This document shows positions 33,881 through 45,504 of a stretch of DNA of 64,000 bases, in pieces. Made by a program: the position numbers and the translations under genes. The stretch comes from Metallyticus violacea. Its lineage: Eukaryota; Arthropoda; Insecta; Mantodea; Metallyticidae. Position 1 is the first letter of the stretch, and each line of letters opens with the position of its first letter. Location of the stretch: assembly GCA_030762175.1 (NCBI GenBank), contig CM060842.1:42427501-42491500 (forward strand). Direction: 5' to 3'. Below the pieces are notes generated by a model that was given only the letters and a program-made list of their open reading frames with translations, was not told the DNA's origin and searched no databases.

Positions 33881-35528
33881 GAAGAATAAGAAAATATTCT
33901 GTTACTCTGAAAAACTCAAAATCAAAAATAATTAATAGTTTGAATTTTGAAAAAATCAAATATTTAAAAAATGTATTTTACATGTTATCCATACACTCTA
34001 AAATGCCACCTGTTCCCGGTGTATAATGCAATTTGTTTCTCATAACTAAAATTTAAGTACTTGCAGTTCAAGAAATTATAGATTTCAAAAATTGGGGCAA
34101 TTTAAAAATAAATCGATATTACAGAAATGAATACTAAGAATAAAATAAGTTTTATTTATTGTAAGTTTGAAACATACAAAAGAGTAAAAAATATTCAAAT
34201 GAAGTTGCGTAGTTGCAAAATTTTCATACTTATTCAAATTTCTTTTATCAAATTATTTCAGTACATAAATAATGGTATTGAAATTGCGCGGAGGAAATAT
34301 TCATTGATGTTCGATATTACAGTGCTCAATTCAAATACGTAATTTTCTTAATTTCAATGTTCGTTCATCATAGTGGGTTAGCATTAAACATCATAACTGC
34401 ACTTTCTTGGAATTATCTAAACGCCCATTTCACAGTTAGTATTCTATTACGGCTTTGCAACTGCTTGAAAAGTTAAAAAAGGATGCTGTTGTAATAAAGA
34501 AACACAAGAGAGAAGATTTTATAGGTACAGATACAGATGTATATCCTTTCCAGACAATGATAATGATGAGTGTTCCAAGGTTTAACTCGAGAATGTTACG
34601 CCGGTAGCCAGCGATGTTTCCGCTGAGGCCAAGCCACGCACACGCACATAATTTACTCATGTGCGCTACTCAGCCCGTTTTATTAGCTCATGCCTTCGAA
34701 ATGAAGTAACGTAAAGCAATAAAATTGGCGAACAGGGAGGGAGAGTTAAAACAGTTCGGTTACTCTAGAGAATGGCATTAATGGAGGTCAAGGTTCTCAT
34801 AGTCCTCGCCGACATCAACGGAAAGACAGTACAATAAGAGAATAAAAGAAGGAAGAGGTACGTAAGAGCATTTGGAATGGGGAGAGAGAAGAGAGGGAAA
34901 ATTCCTTTGATCTTTTCCTTTTCGGGCAATCCCCAAGTTAACACCAGTGAAAGCCACCATTGGGAGGTGGGGTTTCTTTCCGTTGCCCATTAATTGTCTT
35001 GCTCGGTCTTTTCGCGTTCATTTTAAAGCGGAATATTACATCGGATGAAACACCAAGAAGGGACCCCTCTTGTGTTCAATTGCATTAGATGAATACGCTG
35101 GGCAACAAAGTTCCTTTGTTGTAGCTTTTTATTCACTGCTTTCTGCTCCATAACATTTGGGAATTTTGCTTTTTGTAAAAAGAGAGATTGTCAATAGTGT
35201 ATTTTGTTCTGCAAGAAAAATAGCAAAGTACTTTAATTAAATTTAGAAAATAAGACGGAATTAAAACATGCGTTACATAATTTCACGTTGTTTATTATCA
35301 GTAAAATTCGGCCGTTGTAAGATGTCACTGAACAGCTCGCCTGATGTTGGGATAGTTGGCAGACTATTGCCTTCCTACTTACATCTACACTTCTGTTTTA
35401 CAAAAGTCTTGCGCATAACAAGGGAACACGTTTTTATATTGAAAGTGATTTTTGTTTTTCAACCTAATCTTCTTTAAGAGCAGTGCACTTATTCTAGCGA
35501 GCTACACTGTCAGCATCTCATCTCTGAA
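33881..35528. other. Spacer, no supported gene
   Basis: Frames at 34127-34342, 34436-34660, 34778-34990 and 35268-35477 carry no domain. The part 34530-34980 is richer in GC than the rest. Confidence 0.4.
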
Positions 35529-35530
35529 GT

Positions 35531-36805
35531 TTGACCGTAGCTCCATAAGTTCCCGGTCTCGCCAATAAGGGATATGACCTTCAAAAACCCTTATCTGGTG
35601 TCATATCTTATCTGCTAAGAAAATAATTGCAGCTGCAACTTACCCTCCGCTCTGTTCACATATTCAGATGCAGTTGCATAAAGGAGGATATGTATAGCAG
35701 ATTGTGACATGTTCAAAATGGAGCATCGAACTGTTATTAAGTTCTTCACAAAAGAGGGACGTACTACAAATGAAATTAAACAGCGATTGGACGGTGTATG
35801 TGGGGAAGCATCCTCCTCATATTCCACCGTAAAAGAATTAACCAACTTTTCGAACGGGTCGAGAAAGCATTGAAGACAAAGAGCGTGCAGATCGGCCCTT
35901 GGAGGTGCTCACTCCTGAAAACATCGCTAGCTCTTGTGGAAGAAGAAATAATGGAAGACCGGTGGCTCAAAGTTACAGAATAAGCAGCAAAATTGCGCCT
36001 TTCTAAAACAACAGTCCTTTGAATTATTCACTTTTAAACTAAAATAAGGTTAGTGCCTAGACTAGTTTCCTCGGTCCAAAAGCAGCAATGAGTCATCTGT
36101 TGTCAGGCATTTTTGGAGTTCTGCCGTGCCAACGACAGAGAAGTTCTGCAAACCATTGTTACAGCGGATGAAACCATGGGCCTGTACTATGATCCCTTGT
36201 CCAAAAGAGAATCAATAGAGTGGTGTAAACATGGGAAACACAACCTTTAAATGCCAAGGTCACTCAGTCAACCAAGAAAATCATGGCAACAATCTTTTGG
36301 GACTGTGAAGGACTCTTCATTGACTTCAAGGAGAGGAACACCACAGTAAATGGAGAGTATGGTGGCCTACTGCACAGACTACGTGCTTCCATCAAAGAGA
36401 AAAGGCGAGGAAAACTGAATGGTGGGATGCGCCTTCTTCACGACAACGCGCCTGTGCACACAGTTTTTGTTGCAAAGGAAGTTGTGAAGAAATGTGGCTC
36501 CAAGGAGATCGACCACAGCTAGATCTGGGTGTATAGCCACAGCTAGATCTAGTTCCCAGTGACTATTTCCTCTTTTCAAAACCCAAGAAGGGCTTTCGAG
36601 GAAGGAAATTTAAGCGTGATGAAAAAGTGATGGATGCTGTTTATGTACATTTGCAGATAATACTTCTGACTAATTGAGGAGGAGGGATTGAAATGTTAAT
36701 TAAAAGATGTGAGAAGTGTATTGCAATAAAGGGTAATTTTATTGAAAAAATAAAACTTAGTTTTTGTCTTTATCGTACCTCGAAACTTATGGACCTACCC
36801 TCGTA
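35531..36805 (+). mobile_element. Mariner element, lineage 1, copy 2
   Basis: Same element as 300-1564. The right end (ACTTATGGACCTACCCTCGT, ending at about 36805) is well kept. The left end (GACCGTAGCTCCATAAGTT) is mutated. Transposase: the start ATG at 35709 (MEHRTVIKFFTKEGRTTNEI) opens an HTH region that later frameshifts at 35.83 kb. VTADET near 36155-36175 holds the first catalytic Asp. The frame 36283-36522 holds IFWDCEG, SIKEKRRGKLNGG and LLHDNAPVH with the second Asp. A frame break follows at IDHS, where a 14-bp duplication sits. PVTISSFQNPRRAF-type sequence in a shifted frame marks the third block. It keeps two features that copy 1 lost: the Lys at the premature stop and the second Asp. 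Confidence 0.88.
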
Positions 36806-36951
36806 CTTTTTCGGAAGGTCTGCAAAATATTCCTCTTTAATTGCAATCACCTCTTTATCTCATTAAAAACGCTTATCGGCGAGAAAGCATTTGAGCTTGG
36901 AGAATAAATGGAAGCCAAATATGGGGAGTAGATATTTTTGTTTGTTTGATT

Positions 36952-37234
36952 GATTTATTTATGGACGCTCTTTAACATCTCAGTTTATCAGCGACCCATT
37001 CAACCCAGGGCGTGAAACGGCCGACAAATTTTGCTCAGAGGCCTCTCTTTCAGCCTTGAGGTTCTTTGTCGTGCCGTAAATGCGACACGGGACCCATGGC
37101 TTTAATTCCCTTCCGAAGGAAGCCATGCTTAGGATTTTTACGCCCGAAAAAATCCATCGCTCCTGGCCGGGTTCGAACCCGCGATCTTGGGTTTAGAAGG
37201 CAAGTATGGTAACCACTACACCACTAGGACCGAC
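36952..37234 (-). repeat. SINE-A copy 4, near full length
   Basis: The minus-strand head GTCGGTCCTAGTGGTGTAGT, GGTTACCATACTTGCC and the B-box GGGTTCGAACCCGGCC are intact. The tail ends AAAGAGCGTCCATAAATAAA at about 36952. It is one of the best copies for a consensus. It lies 147 bp to the right of mariner copy 2. Confidence 0.92.
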
Positions 37235-37479
37235 GCAGAGTAGAGAGAATGCTGCAACATTTCATACTCCATACTTCATCAACCCTCTCAATTTTTGTGA
37301 CAAGGTGCATATTCTTGCTGAAAATGGATTTATTACCTCTTCTGTAAAAACAAATGTTGCATGTGTTGGGTTTAAAACAGATATGGTTTTATCATTCTAA
37401 AGGTAAGCAATTAGTAAATTTATGCGCCGGTTTTATGGGGGGAGAAGGAGGAAATGATTGTGTTTTGATTGATTTGTTT

Positions 37480-38120
37480 AAATTAATTAGGATATTCTAG
37501 TATTATGTAGAGTTAAAGACGTTCTCCGTCTCTTCTCCTGCCACTGTCTCGAAGTGTCGCTATGCCACAGCTAAAATTCGGTAGATCGCTGGAATTTGGT
37601 GACCTTTTCAGGTCAAGGGGAAAAAGGATCGGAAATTAGGTAATATATGAATGCAAGTCTTAGAACTGGAGAGGACACGATTTATTTACTTGTATTTACT
37701 ATTAATTGCTAAGGGTCGTTTTTGTTAATTGGTTCTTAGATCACACTTGCACTATTCAAATTAACCTATTAACCAGCTGACTGATAATTCACTGAGTTGA
37801 ACAGTTAATACATGTCTAGTTACACTGACTATAACTGAGCCAATTGTCTATAACTCTCCCCGCTATAGTTCTCGGATCGCTGAACTCTGAATTTTTCTTT
37901 CTCCGATAACTCAACTCTGGACTAAATCTTCCCGATAACTAAACTCTCACCTTACTCTCTGTGCATAAGCTCTGAACTTAATCTCTCCGCTAGCTAAACT
38001 CTTTGCACTGACTCTCTCCGATAACTAAACTCATTCAGTCACTCAGGCCTCGAAATCGCAACCTTAAATAAACTATTCCTTTATCCGGTCGGTAAGCCAT
38101 GTCCTATCATTTCAAAATAT
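37480..38120 (-). mobile_element. LTR-like block with degenerate tandem repeats
   Basis: Read on the minus strand, a TATA-like TTTATTTAAGG at about 38060-38070 is followed by repeats of a GAGAGTTTAGTTATCGG-type unit (about 37860-38040). An AATAAA-type signal lies near 37680, then a T/C-rich leader. TTTGGTGACC at about 37600 lies on the plus strand inside TGACCTTTTCAGGTCA, an inverted repeat. The order promoter, repeats, polyadenylation signal fits a solo LTR, but no second LTR, gag or pol was seen. Confidence 0.3.
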
Positions 38121-40469
38121 TATTATTGAATAATTTCGACAGTACGGCTATCTATTGGCCGAATCGCGTGCATATTCTCTTCGTAAGTTCCCTGATTGGA
38201 TATTTCCTCAGGCCTTATATTCAAGCCATTCTTTCACCCTTGGTTCCACCTTGTCGGGCTCTATAATTTATTTCACCCCCAATGACCTGCTGTATCAACA
38301 TGTTTCATACTACGGTTCGCCTCAAGATCTTAACAAAGCTAGGCTTTATGACTTTTCACTTAATAGAGGGGCTTATGACTTGTTCCATTTCCCTAACATT
38401 TTCCAGAAACCTAATGGCGACCCTTCTTATACAAAACCTCTTGCAAAAACATACAAAAGAGGCACATGGCCATCTGGCTCTTTGTCAGCCTAAAACATAT
38501 TTGCAATCAACATTTCCTGGCTTCTTATTTCTAAAGTTTTGTCAACAAGTTTTTTTTATCACTACTCACGAAACACACATATAACTAAACCACTAATATG
38601 AATACTCACAAATTGTACACATTAATTGTAATAATATTTATAATACATGAGATTGATTATACTAATATTTCATACATTAAATGGGGGGGGGTAGAATTTC
38701 ATAAATACTCCATTTATTACAGTATTCCAAAGAATTTTCCTGCAGATGGAACCAATGTTGCCTTCTTTGGCTCAAAGCAAATGGCTTTTGTCTCTGTTTA
38801 GATTCTGGTGTCCAGGTCAGAACCACAGTCATAAGTGGATACACAAATCAGTGCTGTTGTTCTTTAATACTCTCCAACATTGCTGTGTATATATTTTTAT
38901 CTGTTGTTAGCAAGTGGGCAGTCACCTTGGGCAAAGCTTTCATAAAAGTAATCTATACGTTCATTTGAAATACTACAGTCTCAGTAATCCTTCACATGGG
39001 TCATCATCCTCAACTAGTACAGCCATGTTTAAATTCAGCAACCCTTATTTTTAATTATTGAAAATTAAGAAGTAGATTCCCTATAAATTTTTATATTTTT
39101 GAAAGGAATTTTATTTGGCGCTGAATAATCGTTTGCGAATAACTTAATCACTGTACAATCCGAATGGAATACTACAACACGTCTGAGTTACAAAGTTGTA
39201 TTAAATAAATTTATGAAAAGAATGACAAATAAAAATTCAAGAGATATGTATCAATGTAAAATACAATTAACTTCCTAAGTCGAGTATTTTTCAAATCGTA
39301 CTTGACACCTGCTTTATTGCGCAGTGCCTTCCATTTCCCCAAAATGTCTACCCTCAAACTGCTTCCACAAACTAGCTCGTCATTAGCGCTATCCTTACAG
39401 AGGTATTATTAGCCTACTCGCACTTGCTAATAACGTCATCTCCTTCTCTGCCTTCTTTATTAAACCACGTACACGTTTTAGCGCCATGCTCGCTACACTT
39501 CGCGGAGAATCCTCTTTACCTCGGTGAAAGCAAATTGTTAATTATTTGTCAAGCACAAAACACTTTCGCTCTCACAAAAATGGTCATCCCTCCCAACATC
39601 TCCATAACCTGACTCTCGCACTCCTTTCCGTAAGCTGTTTTTCATGTCATTTTCTCTTCTCGCTATGGAGTAAACTGTTATGAATTATAGGAGTGTAACA
39701 TCGACATACTAAAGAATGCTACAACGGTATTCAAACTGACTTACAAATAACAAGTGTAGTAATTGTTATTTAAATAGTAAGCAAAGTAGTCAATTAACTC
39801 AGCATTGTCAAGACATATAACGGCCTTACTGTACAAAATACAAACGGAATTCATTTAGAGTTTAGATTTTTTATTCAATTACATCTAATTTTGTCATTTA
39901 TTATTTTTATCAAGATTTCATGCATTTTTAAACTCGCTTTTTTATGCCGCTGATATTAGCGTATAACTTTTACTCTTAAGACAGTGTTCCGCCCTCCAGG
40001 TTTGCTCAATTTACTTCCAATTCATTAGTTTATTCTATTTTGTTTTAAATGCTTTGCTAAGTGTTTTGGAAATATACACCATGCTCCTCGATACACAATT
40101 CACACCATGTATGCACCGTTTTCCAGATGACAAACCTGATGTTCTCAAACGACAGTGTAATCAACTCTTGCAAGCTGCAGACCCTGAGGTTTCAGAGAAA
40201 CGACGTAATATTTTGCGATACTCCAAAGTGAGATATCTTGTCCTATCTTAGTGGCATTGCTGGTTTAAGAAGTCCCTCATCACTACACCAAAGTAGATGC
40301 TCAAGGCCATTGCCACTGTGTACAAGTAAGGTAAACCACAAATGTGTTATTGATGTAATATCACTTCTGCAAGCTGGCTCATGAAACCATTTTCTGTCTT
40401 GGTTGGGAGACTCTAGTAAACACACTTGATAAGTGTTGAGACAGCAAATAATGAATACACTAACAAACG
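38121..40469. other. Spacer, no supported gene
   Basis: A 112-codon frame at 38155-38493 starts at TTG and overlaps another frame (38282-38584); neither peptide is recognised. Frames at 38598-38801, 39424-39612 and 40054-40251 are also anonymous. A run of eight or more G occurs at 38685-38692. Confidence 0.4.
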
Positions 40470-40474
40470 ATTTG

Positions 40475-41790
40475 TTAAATATTCTCCCTGACACTGTAAG
40501 CAGCGCTCCATCCTCTGGAAGCATCCACGTCACTCAGTTTCCGGTATTGCAGATAACTTTTGTATGCTGCAAAGCATCTCCGGGGCTAGAAAATCGTTTG
40601 AAATCGATTCTTCACAGCAGAGAACAGAAAGAAATCGGATTGTGCCTGGTTGGAACTACGCAATGGAGGAGTCATTGGTTTCGCCTCAGCTCCTTGCACA
40701 AAACTCCGTTGTTACATTAGCGGTGAGAGCTGATGCATTGCCATGGTGCAACAAAATGTCCCTTAGTCCTATCTTTGGACGCCGTTCTTGGGTTTTCTGA
40801 AACACTTTCGGAAGGCAAACTTTCGTGTGCCATTTTGTGATACCTGTTCTCTAATTTTCGAGCACAATGGTTGGCACGTGACTACTTGTGGATGAGAAAG
40901 AGGAAACTACTTTCTTTCCCATACTCCTTGTCTCCTTGACTTCGACGAGTGGTTGGGCATTAGGGAAAAGCCAAATGGAGGATGTAGTTTTATTTCTGGA
41001 TCAAACTGATACATCCATGTTTGTCATCCGTAACAATATCTCAAACTTTCCACAGTTAAAATTTTGCAGCATTTTTTGGCATTATTCCACCCGGTGGAGC
41101 TTCTTTGCTTCAGATTTTTTTGTTTGCTTTTGTTTATTTACTGATTAACATCTCAGGTCATCAGTGTCCCATTCAATTCAGGGCGTAAAACGACCGACAA
41201 ACTTTATCTCAGAGGCCTCTTCTTTCAGGCTTGAAATTCTTTTTCGTTCCGTAAATTTACGACACGGGGCCCACAGCTTTAATTCGCTTCCAGGAAGCTA
41301 TAATTAGGATTTTTACTTCCGAAAAAATCCATCAATCCTCGCCGGGATCGAACCCGCTATCTTGTATTTAGGAGGCAAGTATGGTTACCTCTACACTACC
41401 AGCCCCGACTCTTTCTGCTTCAGACAAATTATAGGTCTTTTTTTTTTTTTTTTACACGAAGGTGTTCATGAAGGATGGTTGAAACACTCGGCGAACTAAT
41501 CGCTAATACCAGCTCAATATCCTTGTAGATTTTTCTTGGATCTTCCCTAATCATTATTTCCACAGAGGCGTTCTTCTCAGTCACTACTGATGCTGGTTTG
41601 CTACTCTTCTCATCTTTAAGAGATTTCCGCCCTCTCTTAAACTCTCCAAATCATCGGAACACAGTAGCAAGGAGAAAAGTCCCCAAAAACTCCCCTCAAC
41701 TGCGTTTCATTTAAGCCACAAGTCAAATCGTAAAAGATCATCACACGAAAATGCTCTCTCTGAATCACTTACTATTTAAAATGTTCACAC
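40475..41790 (-). pseudogene. Mariner transposase, lineage 3, split by SINE-A copy 5
   Basis: Minus strand. HFRVMIFYDLTCGLNETQLR (about 41755 down) and FKRGRKSLKDEKSSKPASVV then SPSVSTILHEHL form the HTH domain. LSEAE is then split by the SINE at 41131-41410 and resumes with KKLHRVEWCQKML. IVTDDKHG holds the first catalytic Asp; the usual Glu after it is Lys. TTSSIWLFP, SMGKKVVSSF and CLPKVFQ follow. ILLHHGNASALTANVTTEFC shows Gly in place of the second Asp. SSNQAQSDFFLFSAVKNRFQ lacks the third Asp. CFQRMERCLQCQGEYL near 40490-40520 is the C-terminus. Several stops and frameshifts. The ends of the element were not recognised. Confidence 0.82.
41131..41410 (-). repeat. SINE-A copy 5 inserted in mariner lineage 3, with target duplication
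   Basis: Full body on the minus strand with head GTCGGGGCTGGTAGTGTAGA and B-box GGGTTCGATCCCGGCG. The flanks CTTCTTTGCTTCAGAT (41100-41115) and CTTTCTGCTTCAGAC (41411-41425) are imperfect direct repeats, as expected for target-primed insertion. Removing the SINE and one repeat restores the transposase order LSEAE-KLHRVEWC. An uninterrupted T run lies at 41439-41455 on the mariner side. Confidence 0.9.
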
Positions 41791-43250
41791 TTTTTAGTCT
41801 TAAAGCATAAAACGTAGGGAAATGAATAACACAACAGAGTTCTGTCTCCTACCGTGGCAACAGCAATGATTCAACATTTCGACCAGCAACAATGTTTTTC
41901 CTGGGCAAATGTTCCGAGTTTCAAGTTTATCTAGTGACCCACATGTCTCCGTACGTTGCACCATCAAATTGTGTTTTCTTTTCTCTGTATAAACCCTTCA
42001 AGGGATAGAAACTGATAAGTTTGCCGATCTGGAAGCTGCATTGGATGGGTGTGTTTGTGTCTCGCCCTAAGGAGTTGTATCTCATTAGAATTCATAGCTT
42101 TCTATCAGGTCAGGAGCAGATCTGCGATGGTGACTCTTATGTACCGAAGAAATAATACAACTGATAAAATCTTTTCGTCATCTTATAAAACGTCCTTTTA
42201 AATTATCTTCACTTGAATTGGTGCAATATAATTTAAGTTAAACTATTTTTTTTTAAAAAAATCCTTTTATATCAAATCCCTCTTGGTGTACATTTTTTCT
42301 CAAAATATTCTTTTTATGACATTTTATTAATAATATTACCATTTTGATTGGTAAACCGATTAATCTTTTTTTCGGGGATTCAAAAAACAGCTCGTGCGGT
42401 ATCGTTTTTACGTGAAAGACCTGTAGATATGTTTTCAAGTGCAAGTAGGCTACACTACAATACAAGCTATTGACTGTTCTGTTTTCTAGATATTTATGAA
42501 TTTTTTTTTAATTGCTATCCGCTATTTCGTAGCGATTTGCTAGAAAAACTTCTGTTTTGGTCTTCAAAAGTCAGGAAATATTAAATACCTAAAACATAAC
42601 TGCAAACTCAAAGCCCCACTTATCATCTTAGTCTGGGACGTAAAGAAATCTCCTTCAGGAATCATTAATCACGGCTGCATAAGGTTGTCACCGCATGCCG
42701 CGAGCTTGGGAGTCGTCGAAAAGTTTTTGCAACACATTAATTTTGGTGTTTAGAGTATATATGCAGCAGGCTGCATGTCTCCCGCAGTGGTGCCACTACA
42801 ACGGAGGGCTGCGGGTTTAATAATTAGCGCCAAGGGGCGTCAGCTGTCTGGAACGTTGTACTACCCACTTCAAAACAATCGCGCAACCGGCACAGAGGGG
42901 TCTCATGCCGTTATCACTTAAAGCGCTCTTTACGCCGCAGTGCACGCACGTGGGACGCATCCTGGGACTTCTTCATGAAAGTTCAATTTTATCAGCTATA
43001 CAATTTCTGAACGAACCCATAAACAATTCATGGTGTTTCAATATCAATTATCACTAATTACTTTGTATCAAAAACCTTCTCTCAATGACGTTACGCTCTT
43101 CTTGCTAATTTGAAATTCACCAGCGCGAAATGCATTATTAATTTACTAGAAACTTTTATTTTGAGCAATAAACACTTCTAATTCAGTTCTGTCTGTTTAT
43201 GTACGCGGATTTACTGACATATGAAGCGGTTCTGTCTTGTGATGTTTTTG
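41791..43250. other. Spacer with one GC-rich block
   Basis: No gene supported; the frame 42253-42465 (minus) is anonymous. The block at 42640-42970 is listed separately. Confidence 0.4.
42640..42970. promoter_or_regulatory. GC-rich, repeat-free block (candidate enhancer or promoter)
   Basis: Contains CGCATGCCGCGAGCTTGGGA, a homeodomain-like TAATTAG (42820-42826), CAGCTG (42841-42846) and CACGTG (42947-42952), with many CpG. There is no repeat signature and no long frame. It has the look of developmental regulatory DNA in insects, but conservation is untested. Confidence 0.25.
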
Positions 43251-43299
43251 TTGTTGTTGTTGGCTTCATATTGGTGAGTCAAATTATGAAGCGGTTTGG

Positions 43300-44165
43300 T
43301 ATGGTAGCCATGTTGGGAGCCAAATTTTGAGATACTTTGGTATGGCTTCGGCTATGTGCCCCAGGTTGGGCACCAAACTTGAAGCGATCTGTTGACGTCG
43401 AGTGGCCTTACGTCGTGATGCCACTTTTGTAGTGGTTTCGTTGATCGCTTCGGTGTTGTTGCCTATGCTTCAACGGCAACAATAACTCAGGGGGTTCTGC
43501 TATTTAGTTGACCGGGACTCAACAGGACCGGGAGAGGAATTCAATGGTATAAATTAGCACGCGGTGCCACGTAATATATAATTGCATATTTTATTTTGTC
43601 CAAATTCTATTGTGTATGATAGACTTGGCTACTTCCAATTTAATTTGGTTGCCGCAAATGGAACTTGCAGACAGCGAACTGCTTAACTGAATCGAATTGA
43701 AAAGAGCTGAAATGAGTAAATGTGTTGAATGCGTCTCGCGACTTCGAGGACTTCAAAACTGAATGCTGTTTCGCCGCGTATAAAACTTAGAACTGACTGC
43801 TGCAAAATTGAATGCAGAGCTGAGTACAATGAGCAAAATGGGTTGACTAGACTTGAATGAATGAATTGACAGGACTGTCCCAGGGGGGCGACCGCCTCCT
43901 CGTATGTTAAACTCAAATAAAAAATCGTTGACGTTTGGAATGGAAGTGGACCTTCCGAGGGGCTCGCACAACTCGGCAGGGGCATCGGAGTGTTTTATCC
44001 AGAAATATGTTCAGGACCCAAACTGTGTCCGCGCAGTCAGCACCCCTAGATCCTCGCCGCCTGTTGTCTCCCTCCACTCACCCCTTCTTCCCAGAGATGT
44101 CCCCTGCCGCGAGCAAGGACTAAATACCGAAAGTATTCTCCTTCGGCCCGAACCATCCGTTTATT
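43300..44165 (-). mobile_element. LTR-retrotransposon end with primer-binding-site motifs
   Basis: On the minus strand, a region with promoter-like TTTTATACGCGGCG and an AATAAA signal at about 43590 is followed at about 43366-43384 by TTTGGTGCCCAACCTGGGGC. About 55 bp on comes TTTGGCTCCCAACATGG. Both resemble the TGGCGCCCAACGTGGGGC type of primer-binding site that follows the 5' LTR of many LTR elements. Upstream, 43640-43880 has imperfect repeats around CAGTTCTAAG, CATTCAGTTTT and CATTCAATTTT. No gag or pol coding was recognised. The minus-strand frames 43683-43985 and 43753-43971 lie in the LTR part and are not taken as genes. Confidence 0.45.
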
Positions 44166-45235
44166 GAGGTTAAAGACTTGGAAAATACTGCAACATATAA
44201 CTCATGACTTTCCTGATACTAAGACAGTGCACGAATTTTTCCATGCAGTTCGCTTCGCTCAGATTGGCAACAGTTACTCACCTTTGGCACATCTGGAGTG
44301 AGTAAGAAGAATCACATTCCAGTCTTTGTAATAAGGTGCTCCATTTGCTCGACAGTGTAACACAGGTATGAGCTTTGCAGCATCACTGACCACCGTTATG
44401 ATCTTAATCATTTATTGGTCCCTGGAGAAGTACATCTTTTACACTTGACCGGCGCTAAGTGAACATCGGCAAACTCTACACAAGAACTTTCATTTCAAAA
44501 CTTTCCAGACTAATAAAATGCCTATTAAAAAGTTCATTAAAAAAAAGAGCATGCATATTTAGATATTGAGGAGAAAGTTTAAAATCAGTGGCAATTGCAT
44601 TTTAGGTTTTACTCCATTGCCCTCACCCTTTGAAATTTCAAAAGAAGGTACTCCTAGTTTATGGCGTTTAAGTTTTAAAAAGGATACAATGCAAACACAC
44701 GTTTTATATTGCTGAATTGCCGTTATAATTTGATACACTCTTCCGCTGAGAATATTGAAAACCTAAGAATGAAAGCAGATTAGATAGAAAGCATCCCGAT
44801 AAGGCTGCAAAGAGTTCCAAAATATGTTGGCTGTATTGCTGTCTATCCAACAATCAAGCAAGTTTTGAAGGTTAAACTTAATAAAATTGTAATATTACCC
44901 AAAATAAATTGTTTCGTCCTGAAACTAACTGACTTATTTTTTTTTCTGTCCAAATCCATTAATGAATTAAAAAAGGGGTGAAATGTACAATTCAAGTTAT
45001 ATTGATTTTAAACCCCCCAATATCTAAACGAACACGTTATTTATAAATTTAATTTATTTCAAATAAGTAGTTACTCAGACTTTCTCTGATAAACGTGAAA
45101 GCGTTATGTAATTATGCTCCTAAACTTTCTTTTCTCCAAGTATGGAAATACATTCGTAGTTCCATTAGAATGGCTTTGATTTGTATTTAGAAATGTTTTT
45201 CTTACAGTACAAGAGGTAAAACATCCCTGACTCTA
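44166..45235. other. Spacer, nothing recognised
   Basis: No frame with a domain, repeat head or terminal repeat was seen. Confidence 0.4.
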
Positions 45236-45504
45236 GTCGGTCCTGGTGATGTAGTGGTAACCATAATTACCTTCTAAACTCAAGATCGCGGGTTCAGGAC
45301 CCCCGGCCAGGACCGATGGGTTCCCCTAAGTATGGCTTCCTTCGGAAGGGAAGTAAAGCCATGGGTCCCGTGTCGTACATTTACGGCACGAAAAAGAACC
45401 TCAAGTCTGAAAGAAGAGGCCTCTGAGCAAAATTTGTCGGCATTTTCACGCCCTGAATTGAATGAGACGCTGATGACCTGAGCGTTCGTAAATAAAACAA
45501 ATGG
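45236..45504 (+). repeat. SINE-A copy 6 with target duplication
   Basis: Head GTCGGTCCTGGTGATGTAGT with a damaged B-box (GGGTTCAGGACCCCCGG) and a deletion of the TTTTTTCGGGCGTAAAAATC part of the body. Flanks AACATCCCTGACTCT (45220-45234) and ACAATCTCTGACTTT (45506-45520) form an imperfect target-site duplication. Confidence 0.88.

Noticed and set aside
38155..38493. 112-codon frame as a gene
   Set aside because: It begins at TTG, overlaps another frame of similar length and shows no recognisable domain.
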